From Archangium primigenium (lineage in GTDB: Bacteria; Myxococcota; Myxococcia; Myxococcales; Myxococcaceae), in assembly GCF_016904885.1 (NCBI RefSeq), contig NZ_JADWYI010000001.1, positions 6,262,001 to 6,326,000 on the forward strand: 64,000 nucleotides of DNA, in the 5' to 3' direction. Shown in pieces: positions 23,847 through 31,354 of the stretch. Position numbers and translations under genes: made by a program. Numbering within the stretch: position 1 is the first letter of the stretch; each line of letters begins with the position of its first letter. A model generated the notes under the pieces. It did no database searches, had not been told where the DNA came from, and saw only the letters and a list, made by a program, of their open reading frames with translations.

Positions 23847-24977
23847 ATGAACATGGAAATCCCCCGCGTGATCAATGCCTATCTGGCCGCGGAGCAGGCA
23901 AGAAACAGCGAGAAGCTCGCGGAGTGCTTCGCGCCGGATGCGGTCGTCCTTGACCAAGGGCATGAGTACCGCGGCGTCAGCGCGATTCGGCGGTTGTATG
24001 GCGACGTCTTCGCGAAATTCCGGTGCGTGGTCGAGCCGCTCGGCGCGTCGATCGACGGCCAGACCGTCGTCATCCGCACCCGACTGACCGGCGACTTCCC
24101 CGGCGGCGTCGCCCACCTGCGCAACGAGTTCGTCGTGTCCGACGCGCGCATCACCTCGTTGAAGATCACCTCGTTCAAGCCAGACGCCGCCTTCGGAATC
24201 GACGAGCGCGAGTTTCGCGGCAAGCGTGTCCTCGTCACCGGCGGCACGAAAGGCATTGGCGAGGCGATCGTCCGCCGACTGATGGCCGCCGGCGGCGAGG
24301 TCGCCACGACCGGGCGATCGGTGCCGAAAGACGGGCCTCGGCCGACGCTCCTCATTCAATCAGACGTGAGCACCCCGAGCGGCGTGAAGCACGTGGCCGA
24401 CAAGCTCCTCGCCGACTGGGGCGGCATCGATGTGCTCGTGAACTGCGTCGGCGGCTCGGACGCGCCCAGCGGCGGGTTCGCGGCGTTGTCGGAAGACGAT
24501 TGGGAGAAGTCCCTGAATCTGAACCTCCTGTCGGCCGTCCGTTTCGACCGGGCGCTGGTGCCCGGAATGCTGGAGCGCGGCAAGGGCGTGGTGCTTCACG
24601 TCGCTTCGATCCAGCACCGCCTGCCGCTGACCGACTCGACGCTCGCCTACGCGGCCGCCAAGGCGGCGATGCGGAACTACAGCAAGGGACTCGCCAGCGA
24701 GGTGGGTCCCAAGGGCGTGCGCGTCAACACGGTGTCGCCCGGCTTCATCGAAACGTTGGCCACGAAGGACTTCATTGGAAGCCTCGCCCAGAGCCGCGGG
24801 ATCGACGCCGCCGCCGCCCGCCAGGAGATCATCAACATGCTCGGCGGCATCCCGATCGGCCGCCCCGGCCGACCCGAAGAGGTCGCGGAGCTGATCGCGT
24901 TCCTCGCCTCCGACCGTGCGGCGTCCATCCACGGCGCCGACTACGTCATCGACGGCGGCACGCTGCCCACGACTTGA
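23847..24977 (+). CDS. NTF2-like/short-chain dehydrogenase fusion
   Basis: A 376-residue fusion. Residues 1-120 are an NTF2/SnoaL-like cone domain (VINAYLAAEQARNSEKLAECFAPDAVVLDQG). Residues 125-376 are a classical SDR with the nucleotide loop TGGTKGIG, the structural NCVGG, a catalytic Ser in HVASIQHR, the catalytic Tyr and Lys in YAAAK, and GADYVIDGGTLP at the end. SDRs oxidise or reduce alcohols and ketones with NAD(P). SnoaL-like partners are usually separate proteins; here both are in one chain. The ATG at 23847 follows a GGAG site. It is divergently controlled with the AraC gene. The substrate is unknown; a small carbonyl or xenobiotic is plausible. Confidence 0.87.
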   Translation: MNMEIPRVINAYLAAEQARNSEKLAECFAPDAVVLDQGHEYRGVSAIRRLYGDVFAKFRCVVEPLGASIDGQTVVIRTRLTGDFPGGVAHLRNEFVVSDARITSLKITSFKPDAAFGIDEREFRGKRVLVTGGTKGIGEAIVRRLMAAGGEVATTGRSVPKDGPRPTLLIQSDVSTPSGVKHVADKLLADWGGIDVLVNCVGGSDAPSGGFAALSEDDWEKSLNLNLLSAVRFDRALVPGMLERGKGVVLHVASIQHRLPLTDSTLAYAAAKAAMRNYSKGLASEVGPKGVRVNTVSPGFIETLATKDFIGSLAQSRGIDAAAARQEIINMLGGIPIGRPGRPEEVAELIAFLASDRAASIHGADYVIDGGTLPTT

Positions 24978-25020
24978 CCCTCCTGCGTCAGCATCCCGGC
25001 ACGTGGGGGGTGAAGGTTGC

Positions 25021-25083
25021 CGGGTTCTCCTCGCCTGTCCGAACGTCGCGACACGCAACTCCTGGCGCCACCACGTAGAGTGA
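25021..25083 (+). pseudogene. Fossil 3' end of a second hemocyanin-like gene
   Basis: Read from 25021 to the stop at 25081-25083, the translation is RVLLACPNVATRNSWRHHVE. The end of the hemocyanin-like protein at 20193 reads [20 protein letters not shown], about two thirds identical over 20 residues, both followed by TGACG. Upstream of 25021 the resemblance disappears. This is the remnant of a paralogous or duplicated gene that was cut away, or a target-site-like copy of the 3' end left when the intervening block was inserted. Confidence 0.65.
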
Positions 25084-25134
25084 CGGGAGAGGGACTTGCC
25101 GTCCAAGGGGCATGTCCCTCCCAGGAGATTCGCA

Positions 25135-27066
25135 ATGAAACGTAAAACCTCACCGCTCCTCGCCATGCTCGTGGGAGCCAGTCTGCTCGGCCTCGTGGGC
25201 GGTTGCAGAGAGACCTCCGTCGGAGAGAACGACGCGGGTGTCGACTCGCCCCCCCCCGCCCCGCCCCCCGCGCAGTGCGATGACTTCGAGGTCACCGGGA
25301 CGGTCCAGATCTGTCACAAGACGCCCTCGACGACCCATCCCTACACGATCGTCCGTGTGAGCGAGCAGGCGTGTATCGACGCGCACAGCGCTCACGTCGG
25401 CGACTACGTCACCAGCCTCGACCCGACCTCGCCGAGTTACGACCCGACGTGCGGTGGCCTGGGCTGCCTGCCCGTGAAAGCGCCGTGCGACGCCACGGTC
25501 CCCTGCTGCGACGGCCTCACGTGCCAGAACGGCACCTGCGGCGAAGGCGACGTCGAGGTCGACGAGTGCGCCGCCGGGACCGACACCTGCGACGACAACG
25601 CCACCTGCACCAACACCGTGGACGCCTTCACCTGCGCCTGCAACGCGGGGTACGAAGGCGACGGCGTGACCTGCACCAACATCGACGAGTGCGCCGCGAG
25701 CCCCTGCCTGAACGGTGGCACCTGCACCGACGGCATCAATGCCTACACGTGCGCGTGCGCGCCCACCTACACGGGGAGCAACTGCCAGGCCTGCTCCGGC
25801 AGCCTCGGGGATTGCAACGGGAACTCTTCCGATGGCTGTGAGGTGAACCTCCAGAGCGACGCCACCCACTGCGGCGCCTGCGGCATCACGTGCACGACAG
25901 GCCAGATCTGCTCGAACGGCACCTGCCAGAGCCCCCCCACCGGTCAGGTCCCCGGCACGCCGATCAGCTCTCCCGCGAGCCACAACCCGCTGGCCCCGGC
26001 GGTCGCCGATGTGAATGGCGACGGCAAGCTCGACATCCTGGTGGCCAACGCCGAGTCCGGATCGGCCGCGACCCCCTCCGGCTCGCTCTCCGTCTTCCTG
26101 GGCAAGGGCGAGGGCGGCGTCCAGTCCGAGGTCCACCACGGGGGCGCCTCGCTCTCCAGCAACGCGGTCGTGGCCGTGGACGTGGACGGCGACGGGTGGC
26201 TCGACGCCGTCACCGTCAACGGTCAGACCAACCTGTCCTCCAGCAACGGAACCATCAGCGTCTACAAGAACCTGGGCCCGAGCGCGCCCGGGACTTTTGG
26301 CACGCCGACGAGCTTCACCACCGGCACTCCGGGCTCCATCCACCTGTGCACCGCGGACTTCGATCTTGACGGGGTGGCCGACATCGCCACGACCAGCGTG
26401 AGCCAGAACCAGGTGAGTGTGCTCCTCGGCACCCGCGCGGGCAGCTTCGGTGCGCCCACGCTCATCGGCATCCCGAGCACGGGCGGCGTCCAGTCGACCA
26501 TCGCCTGCCGTGACCTGAACGGCGATGGCTTCTCCGATCTCGTGGTGACGAGCCCCGCCAGCGCACGCCTGTCGATCCTCCTCAACCAGGGCAATGGCTC
26601 GTTCGCCGCGCCCGTCTCCTACACCAACGCCGTCAACGGCCAGACGGCGGGCATCGCCTTCGGCGACGCCGACGGCGATGGCACGCTCGACATCCTCTCG
26701 AACGGCGCGGCCGGTGCGTACCTCTTCTTCTTCAAGGGCCAAGGCAACGGCACCTTCGCGAACGGCGTTCAGTCCACCACCGGGAGCTCGGCGGTCAGCA
26801 ACTCGGCGCTGGGCGTCGTGGCCAATGACTTCAACGGCGATGGCAAGCTCGACGCCTACATCCTCGTGACGACGACCACGGGCGGTGTCCGCCCGATGAC
26901 CGGCAACGGCACCGGAGGCTTCACCGCGGGCAGCGTCGTCACGACCGGCGCCTCGCCTGGCCTCAACGCCATCGCCACCGCGGACATGGACGCGAATGGA
27001 TACGTCGATCTCATCTTGACCAACAGGGGCTCTGGCACCGTGACCGTGGTCCCCAACGGACTCTGA
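25135..27066 (+). CDS. Surface lipoprotein with EGF-like and FG-GAP/VCBS repeats
   Basis: A 643-residue protein. Its lipoprotein signal ends Val-Gly-Gly-Cys24 and is followed by a Pro-rich spacer. Residues about 45-140 form a Cys-containing domain. Then come two tandem EGF-like domains of the calcium-binding kind (DECAAGTDTCDDNATCTN and DECAASPCLNGGTCTDG with six Cys each) and another Cys-rich segment (DGCEVNLQSDATHCGACG). Residues 280-643 contain about six FG-GAP/VCBS-type repeats with DxNGDGxxD calcium loops (DVNGDGKLDILVAN, DVDGDGWLDAV, DLNGDGFSDLVV, DADGDGTLDILS, DFNGDGKLDAYI), predicting an integrin-like propeller. Probably a cell-surface binding or adhesion protein. The ATG at 25135 has an AGGAG site; a short hairpin (25089-25120) lies in its leader. 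Confidence 0.85.
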   Translation: MKRKTSPLLAMLVGASLLGLVGGCRETSVGENDAGVDSPPPAPPPAQCDDFEVTGTVQICHKTPSTTHPYTIVRVSEQACIDAHSAHVGDYVTSLDPTSPSYDPTCGGLGCLPVKAPCDATVPCCDGLTCQNGTCGEGDVEVDECAAGTDTCDDNATCTNTVDAFTCACNAGYEGDGVTCTNIDECAASPCLNGGTCTDGINAYTCACAPTYTGSNCQACSGSLGDCNGNSSDGCEVNLQSDATHCGACGITCTTGQICSNGTCQSPPTGQVPGTPISSPASHNPLAPAVADVNGDGKLDILVANAESGSAATPSGSLSVFLGKGEGGVQSEVHHGGASLSSNAVVAVDVDGDGWLDAVTVNGQTNLSSSNGTISVYKNLGPSAPGTFGTPTSFTTGTPGSIHLCTADFDLDGVADIATTSVSQNQVSVLLGTRAGSFGAPTLIGIPSTGGVQSTIACRDLNGDGFSDLVVTSPASARLSILLNQGNGSFAAPVSYTNAVNGQTAGIAFGDADGDGTLDILSNGAAGAYLFFFKGQGNGTFANGVQSTTGSSAVSNSALGVVANDFNGDGKLDAYILVTTTTGGVRPMTGNGTGGFTAGSVVTTGASPGLNAIATADMDANGYVDLILTNRGSGTVTVVPNGL

Positions 27067-27086
27067 GGCGGACGCCCCACCGTGGT

Positions 27087-27117
27087 GGGAGCCCCCGGTG
27101 ACACCGGACAGGCTCCC
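27087..27117 (+). terminator. Strong nested hairpin after the EGF/FG-GAP lipoprotein gene
   Basis: GGGAGCC (27087-27093) pairs with GGCTCCC (27111-27117), and inside it CCGGT pairs with ACCGG around a 3-base loop, making an interrupted 12-base-pair stem 20 bases after the stop codon. Its position argues that the following gene starts at 27134 rather than at the GTG at 27098, which lies inside the hairpin. Confidence 0.6.
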
Positions 27118-27133
27118 GCCTAGGCTGGCGCGC

Positions 27134-27889
27134 ATGGCCCCACCCCGAAAGCCGTCCCCCGAAAACGAAGCGAACGCGCGGGTGTTGGAGACCGCCCGGC
27201 AGCTCCAGACGCTCCTCGACGCGGCCCCACCCGGAGCGCCCGGCTTCGAGGTGTACGGCACGATGATGCAGGTGCACGAGGGCGTGCACGAGGCCGAGGC
27301 GGCCTTGCTGGCCGAGCTGCTCGACCTGGCCGTGCCGGACCTGGCGCGCAAGGCCAGGCCCCTGCTCACGTTGATCGCCGAGGACGAGAACCTGCCCGCC
27401 CGCGCGGAGACGAACCCGGAGGCCTGGACGGGCTCCATCGGCGAGCGGATGCGGCAGGTGGACTGGCTCAAGGTCCCGGCCGTTGCCCTGACGCTGGAGC
27501 TCACGACCTGCGGCTTCCTGCGCGCCCGGCCCGACGACACGGGCGCGGTGGCCTCGCACACGCTCTACGCGCTCACCGATGGCCGGCTGGTGCGTGTGGA
27601 CATGATGGGCACCTGGGACATCGTCGACCGTTACGTGCAGTTCCGGCGGCGGCTCGCGGACTCGCGCGTGCTCTCGCCCCAGGAAGCCGTGGAGCAATAC
27701 CCCCTGCACACGCTGCTCTCCGCGCTGCACGGCTGCCTGTGGGATGCCCCGCTGCGCCCAAGCGACAAGCCCTGGAGCGCGGACATCGATGCCCGACGCA
27801 CCCGGTTCAACGCCCTGCTCACCGACCTGGGCGAGGCCACGCGCGCCCATGGAGAACGGCTGCGGCGCGTGGGCGACAACCCGCCCTGA
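27134..27889 (+). CDS. Hypothetical protein
   Basis: A 251-residue soluble protein that I do not recognise. It is largely helical: ARVLETARQLQTLLDAAPPG, then GTMMQVHEGVHEAEAALLAELLDLAVPDL, which has a coiled-coil look. A beta-rich central part follows (VASHTLYALTDGRLVRVDMMGTWDIVDRYVQFR) and a final helical segment. No signal peptide, membrane helix or metal-binding motif is obvious; His in VHEGVHEAE is an HxxxxHE arrangement but not a known metallopeptidase site. The start at 27134 is chosen because the alternative at 27098 falls within the upstream hairpin. The next gene (P450) begins 67 bases on and could be co-transcribed. Confidence 0.62.
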   Translation: MAPPRKPSPENEANARVLETARQLQTLLDAAPPGAPGFEVYGTMMQVHEGVHEAEAALLAELLDLAVPDLARKARPLLTLIAEDENLPARAETNPEAWTGSIGERMRQVDWLKVPAVALTLELTTCGFLRARPDDTGAVASHTLYALTDGRLVRVDMMGTWDIVDRYVQFRRRLADSRVLSPQEAVEQYPLHTLLSALHGCLWDAPLRPSDKPWSADIDARRTRFNALLTDLGEATRAHGERLRRVGDNPP

Positions 27890-27956
27890 TACCGTCTGGC
27901 CCCCCTGCTCCTCGAAGTTCTAGACTCCCGCCTTCCCTCGAAGGATCCATCCATCC

Positions 27957-29177
27957 ATGACGGTCAGTCCCCTGTTCGCGGAAGGCGAGACGCTGTGGTC
28001 TCCCCACGTGCGTGCCAACCCCTTCCCGCTCTACAAGCGCATGCGGGAGGAGTTCCCCCTCGCCCGCATCACCGACCCGCAGCTCGGGATGCACTTCTGG
28101 CTGCTGACGCGCTACGACGACGTGGTGTCGATGGTGCGCGACCCCCGCTTCACCCAGGACCCCACCCGCCTGCCCGACGAGGTCCGCCAGCGCTTCTTCG
28201 GCCACCGGCCGCGCACGCTCACCCGGCACCTGCTGAGCGTGGATCCGCCGGATCACACGCGCATGCGCTCGCTGGTGGCCAAGGCCTTCACCCCGCGCCG
28301 CATCGAGGAGTTGCGCCCGCGCATCACCGCCATCTGCGCGCAGCTGCTCGACACCATGAAGGCCCAGGGCTCGGGCGCCGACTTCCTCAAGGAGTTCGCC
28401 TTTCCGCTGCCCATCATCGTCATCGCCGAGATGTTGGGGATTCCCGCCGAGGACCGCGACCAGTTCCGCGCGTGGACGCAGACGTTCTTCGCCCCGCCGT
28501 CCAAGGACTCCCAGGAGAAGGCCCGTGAGGCCTACCAGCGCTTCTTCGAGTACCTGGAGGCCCTCTTCGAGCGGCGCCGGCAGGATCCCCAGGACGACCT
28601 GATCAGCGCGCTGATCACCGTGCAGGAGCAGGGAGACCGGCTGAGCGCCGACGAGCTGCGGAGCATCGTCTTCCTGCTGCTCGTCGGCGGGTACGAGACG
28701 ACCGCGCACCTCTTGGGCAACGGCCTCCTGGAGCTCTTGCGCCACCCGGAGCAGTTCCAGCGGCTGCGGGAGAACCGGGCCCTCATCCCCTCGGCGGTGG
28801 AGGAGATGGTGCGCTACTGCGGCACGTTCGAGCTGAGCATCCTGCGCTTCGCGAAGGAGGACATGGTGCTGCACGGCCAGCACCTCCCCGCGTACGAGGC
28901 CGTGCGGGTGAACTACCTCGCCGCGGACCGGGACCCCCTGGCGTTCCCCGAGCCGGACCGCTTCAACGTGGGGCGCACGCCCAACAAGCACGTGGGCTTC
29001 GGCCATGGCATCCACTTCTGCCTGGGCGCGCCCCTGGCCCGCCTGGAAGCCATCCTCGCCTTCGAGCTGCTGCTGGAGCGCATCCCGGCGCCGCGGCTGA
29101 CCCTGGCGCCCGAGAAGCTCGAGTGGCGCCCGAGTGCCCAGGCCCGGGGCCTGGTGAGCCTGCCCCTGGCCTTCTGA
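27957..29177 (+). CDS. Cytochrome P450
   Basis: A 406-residue soluble bacterial P450 of CYP107-like architecture: the usual LLSVDPPDHTRMRSLVAKAFTPRR region, I-helix LLLVGGYETTAHLL (oxygen-binding Gly/Glu-Thr pair), ExxR in EEMVRY, and the heme-binding loop FGHGIHFCLGAPLAR with thiolate Cys355. Enzymes of this class hydroxylate or epoxidise small molecules, often secondary metabolites, using electrons from ferredoxin. No ferredoxin, ferredoxin reductase or biosynthetic genes flank it, so the substrate is unknown. Directly behind the stop, on the opposite strand, lies a 69-base fossil of a lipase gene, so the right-hand neighbourhood has been rearranged. Confidence 0.94.
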   Translation: MTVSPLFAEGETLWSPHVRANPFPLYKRMREEFPLARITDPQLGMHFWLLTRYDDVVSMVRDPRFTQDPTRLPDEVRQRFFGHRPRTLTRHLLSVDPPDHTRMRSLVAKAFTPRRIEELRPRITAICAQLLDTMKAQGSGADFLKEFAFPLPIIVIAEMLGIPAEDRDQFRAWTQTFFAPPSKDSQEKAREAYQRFFEYLEALFERRRQDPQDDLISALITVQEQGDRLSADELRSIVFLLLVGGYETTAHLLGNGLLELLRHPEQFQRLRENRALIPSAVEEMVRYCGTFELSILRFAKEDMVLHGQHLPAYEAVRVNYLAADRDPLAFPEPDRFNVGRTPNKHVGFGHGIHFCLGAPLARLEAILAFELLLERIPAPRLTLAPEKLEWRPSAQARGLVSLPLAF

Positions 29178-29182
29178 CGTCC

Positions 29183-29251
29183 GTCGCTGACGCCGGACGG
29201 CACGCAGTGGCCCCCGGCGGCGGCGGCCAGGCCGGCCCCGGTGGGAGGGTC
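29183..29251 (-). pseudogene. Fossil C-terminus of a class 3 lipase gene
   Basis: On the minus strand these 69 bases read DPPTGAGLAAAAGGHCVPSGVSD. The end of the intact lipase at 33511-34482 reads DHPTGAVLAAHLATAAEGRYVPPGVCD. The two align with a four-residue gap and share the Pro-Thr-Gly-Ala, Leu-Ala-Ala and Val-Pro-x-Gly-Val anchors; the DNA similarity is also visible. The stop codon is gone and the frame runs on behind the P450 gene. It is a relic of a lipase paralogue. Confidence 0.6.
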
Positions 29252-29333
29252 GGAGAGGACGGGTCTGTTCAAAGGTGGGCGTGAGCGCCTGGCGCGACAG
29301 TCACACTCGCAGTGAATCGCGCAGAGTGGCGGG

Positions 29334-30119
29334 ATGGTGCATAAAGGCCCGACGACAGTGACCGTATCCGGACCCGTGGGACGCCTCATGGCGACAACGG
29401 AAGGCGCCGGAGGAATCCCCCTCCTCTTCGTGCATGACGTCTCGGCGGACCGGACGCATTGGGCCGAGACGCAACACGGGCTGACGACCCACAGCGTCGC
29501 GTTCGATCTGCGCGGACTGGGCGAGAGCGGGGGCTACCATGGCCCCTTCGGTGTGGAGGCCGCGGTGGAGGATGTCGCCGCCGTGGCCGATGCACAGCTG
29601 CCCCAGCAGAAGTTCGTCCTGGTGGGACATGGCTTCGGAGCGGCGGTCGCGGGGGCCTTCGCGTCCTACTACCCTGAGCGGCTCGCCGGGCTTCTCTACG
29701 TCGAGGCGGCCGGAGACATGCGCCTCCGGGACAAGGCCGAAAGGGAGGCATGGTTGGAGAACTTCAGCCTGGCGAAGTATGGCGCCTTCCACGAGCACTG
29801 GCCCGAGCCCCTGCTGATCAACGCGAAGGAGAAGACACGCGCACTGGTGATGAAGACGCTGCGCACGTCCCGCCGGGAGGCCATCGCCGGAAACCTCGAA
29901 TCCCTCCTGGGTCATGATCCCAACGAGGCCTTCGCGCGCTTCACGGGGCCCACGCACGCCGTGGTGGCCGCCACCGGTCCGGAAACCCTGGTGGCCCAGC
30001 ATCCCGAGCTGTCCCACGCCCTGGCGCCCCACACCAGTCACTGGCCGATGTTGGACGCACCGCAGTGGTTCCATACGGAACTGGTGCGATTCCTTGGCCG
30101 CTGCAAGCACGAGCACTGA
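29334..30119 (+). CDS. Alpha/beta-hydrolase-fold protein lacking the nucleophile serine
   Basis: A 261-residue alpha/beta hydrolase of normal length: LLFVHDVSADRTHWAE (oxyanion region), SVAFDLRGLGESGG (strand 4 and Asp), the nucleophile-elbow position FVLVGHGFGAAVAG, a lid region (about 130-190), and a C-terminal His in HTSHWPMLDAPQWF. The elbow normally reads Gly-x-Ser-x-Gly. Here it is Gly98-His-Gly100-Phe-Gly102, so the nucleophile is missing. The protein is probably not a conventional esterase; possible roles are binding, or a cofactor-free reaction that does not need the nucleophile. The start is ATG 29334 with only a weak ribosome site. It converges on the secreted-protein gene at 30170. 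Confidence 0.75.
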   Translation: MVHKGPTTVTVSGPVGRLMATTEGAGGIPLLFVHDVSADRTHWAETQHGLTTHSVAFDLRGLGESGGYHGPFGVEAAVEDVAAVADAQLPQQKFVLVGHGFGAAVAGAFASYYPERLAGLLYVEAAGDMRLRDKAEREAWLENFSLAKYGAFHEHWPEPLLINAKEKTRALVMKTLRTSRREAIAGNLESLLGHDPNEAFARFTGPTHAVVAATGPETLVAQHPELSHALAPHTSHWPMLDAPQWFHTELVRFLGRCKHEH

Positions 30120-30169
30120 GTCCCGGCCCGGCCACCTGGGGCGCCGCGTTCATCTCCATCCGGAGGGCG

Positions 30170-31180
30170 TCAGTTCGCGTAGTAGACGCCGGGTGCCAGG
30201 GGATTCGTGTCGACCCAGTAGTTCACGCCCGGGATGAGCGTGCCCGACGAGAAACTGTAGACAGCACAATTGTAGCCGGCCACGGTCCCCCCATGGGGAC
30301 ACCCCCCATTGACCTGGGCGTAATAGACCCCGGGCCAGCGCTGATCGGTGGACACCCAGTAGTTGATGCCCGGGATGACCTGTGAATTCTGGAACGCCAG
30401 GATCTTGCAGTTCGTTCCCACGAGGCTCCCGCCATGAAGACAGTTCAGGCGGAGGGTGTCCTCCCGCAACTTCGCGATTTTCAGATAGGAGTTCCTGCCC
30501 ATGAGCCCGATTCCGTCGGAGCCATAGATGAGGTTGGGGACATAGCCCTCATCCCGGTTGTTGCTGTCTTCGTCATCCGTGAACATGACACCGGTGGCGA
30601 GAGCCACGGCCTCGCCTATGGCAGAGGACGTACCGATGTTGGAGAACACGCCGTAAGGGAGGTGGAAGTTGGGGAATTGATACAACATCACCCCCGTGGC
30701 CCGGAACACACAGAAGTACAGCAACGTGTCGGAACCGCTGGAGTTCGGGAAGATGTTCCCCTGGCGCCCATTCCTGTTGCGGGTGTCCTCGTTGTCGAAG
30801 AACCGGGAGGTCCGATACGAGCCCTCCGGACAGCGCGTGTCGAGCGACAAGACCGCGAAATCAGCATAGGGATGGCCGCGGAACGCGCTCCCGTCCACCC
30901 GGCAGAACCCCATGTTCGTGTCGAATCCGTTCTCCAGGGTGATGGCGCCCGTCCAGCCACCCGCGGAGGAGATGGGAGACGAGTCTTCGTTATCCATGTA
31001 GAACGAGACGTAATCACTGTGCCGAGGGCACGCCCCGGCGCGTTCCGGAATGACTCCAACGCCTTGCGCGAACGCCTGTCCTGGAAGTCCCGCCAGCAGC
31101 GCCGCCGCGGTCAGGAGGAGCGCGCCTCTTCTCGCGGCAATGCCTCGCCCACCTTCTGTCTTCGTGAATGCACACACCAT
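30170..31180 (-). CDS. Secreted Cys-rich protein with C-terminal tandem repeats
   Basis: A 336-residue exported protein with a signal peptide (LLLTAAALLAGLPGQAFAQ, ending near residue 39). The middle part (45-240) is rich in aromatic, Asp/Asn and Cys residues, with motifs SFYMDNEDSSP, RFFDNEDTRNRN and FTDDEDSNNRDEGY, three similar acidic Asn-Glu-Asp/Asp-Glu-Asp segments. The C-terminal 90 residues contain two copies of a unit: IPGINYWVSTDQRWPGVYYA and IPGVNYWVDTNPLAPGVYYA, each preceded by Gly-Gly/Cys and a Cys-x5-12-F/YxFxxx segment. Such units suggest a small beta-type binding module. I do not recognise the family; extracellular binding is likely. ATG at 31180 has a GGAGA site. Confidence 0.72.
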   Translation of the reverse strand: MVCAFTKTEGGRGIAARRGALLLTAAALLAGLPGQAFAQGVGVIPERAGACPRHSDYVSFYMDNEDSSPISSAGGWTGAITLENGFDTNMGFCRVDGSAFRGHPYADFAVLSLDTRCPEGSYRTSRFFDNEDTRNRNGRQGNIFPNSSGSDTLLYFCVFRATGVMLYQFPNFHLPYGVFSNIGTSSAIGEAVALATGVMFTDDEDSNNRDEGYVPNLIYGSDGIGLMGRNSYLKIAKLREDTLRLNCLHGGSLVGTNCKILAFQNSQVIPGINYWVSTDQRWPGVYYAQVNGGCPHGGTVAGYNCAVYSFSSGTLIPGVNYWVDTNPLAPGVYYAN

Positions 31181-31354
31181 GATGGTTTCTCCGGATGTTG
31201 GGGAAATACAGGGCGGAAGGTACAGGGAACTCGCGAAAGGCAGGCATCACCCATAAGGGTGATGAGCGTGGGTTGACTCAGGGGACGGGACCGCGGTCGC
31301 TGGAAGGGGTTAGATTTCGCGGGTGGCGTGGAGTCCAAGCCCGAGGGGGTGTGC

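Noticed and set aside
25150-27561. Minus-strand 803-residue frame opposite the EGF/FG-GAP gene
   Set aside because: Composition is that of a shadow frame and the plus frame has a signal peptide, EGF cysteines and calcium loops.
29178-29199. CGTCCG/CGGACG hairpin after the P450 stop, as a terminator
   Set aside because: The bases coincide with the lipase relic, whose coding history explains the sequence; the stem is short.
28913-29389. Minus-strand 158-residue frame spanning the P450 end
   Set aside because: Not a complete gene; only the 69-base lipase-like relic inside it (29183-29251) is meaningful.
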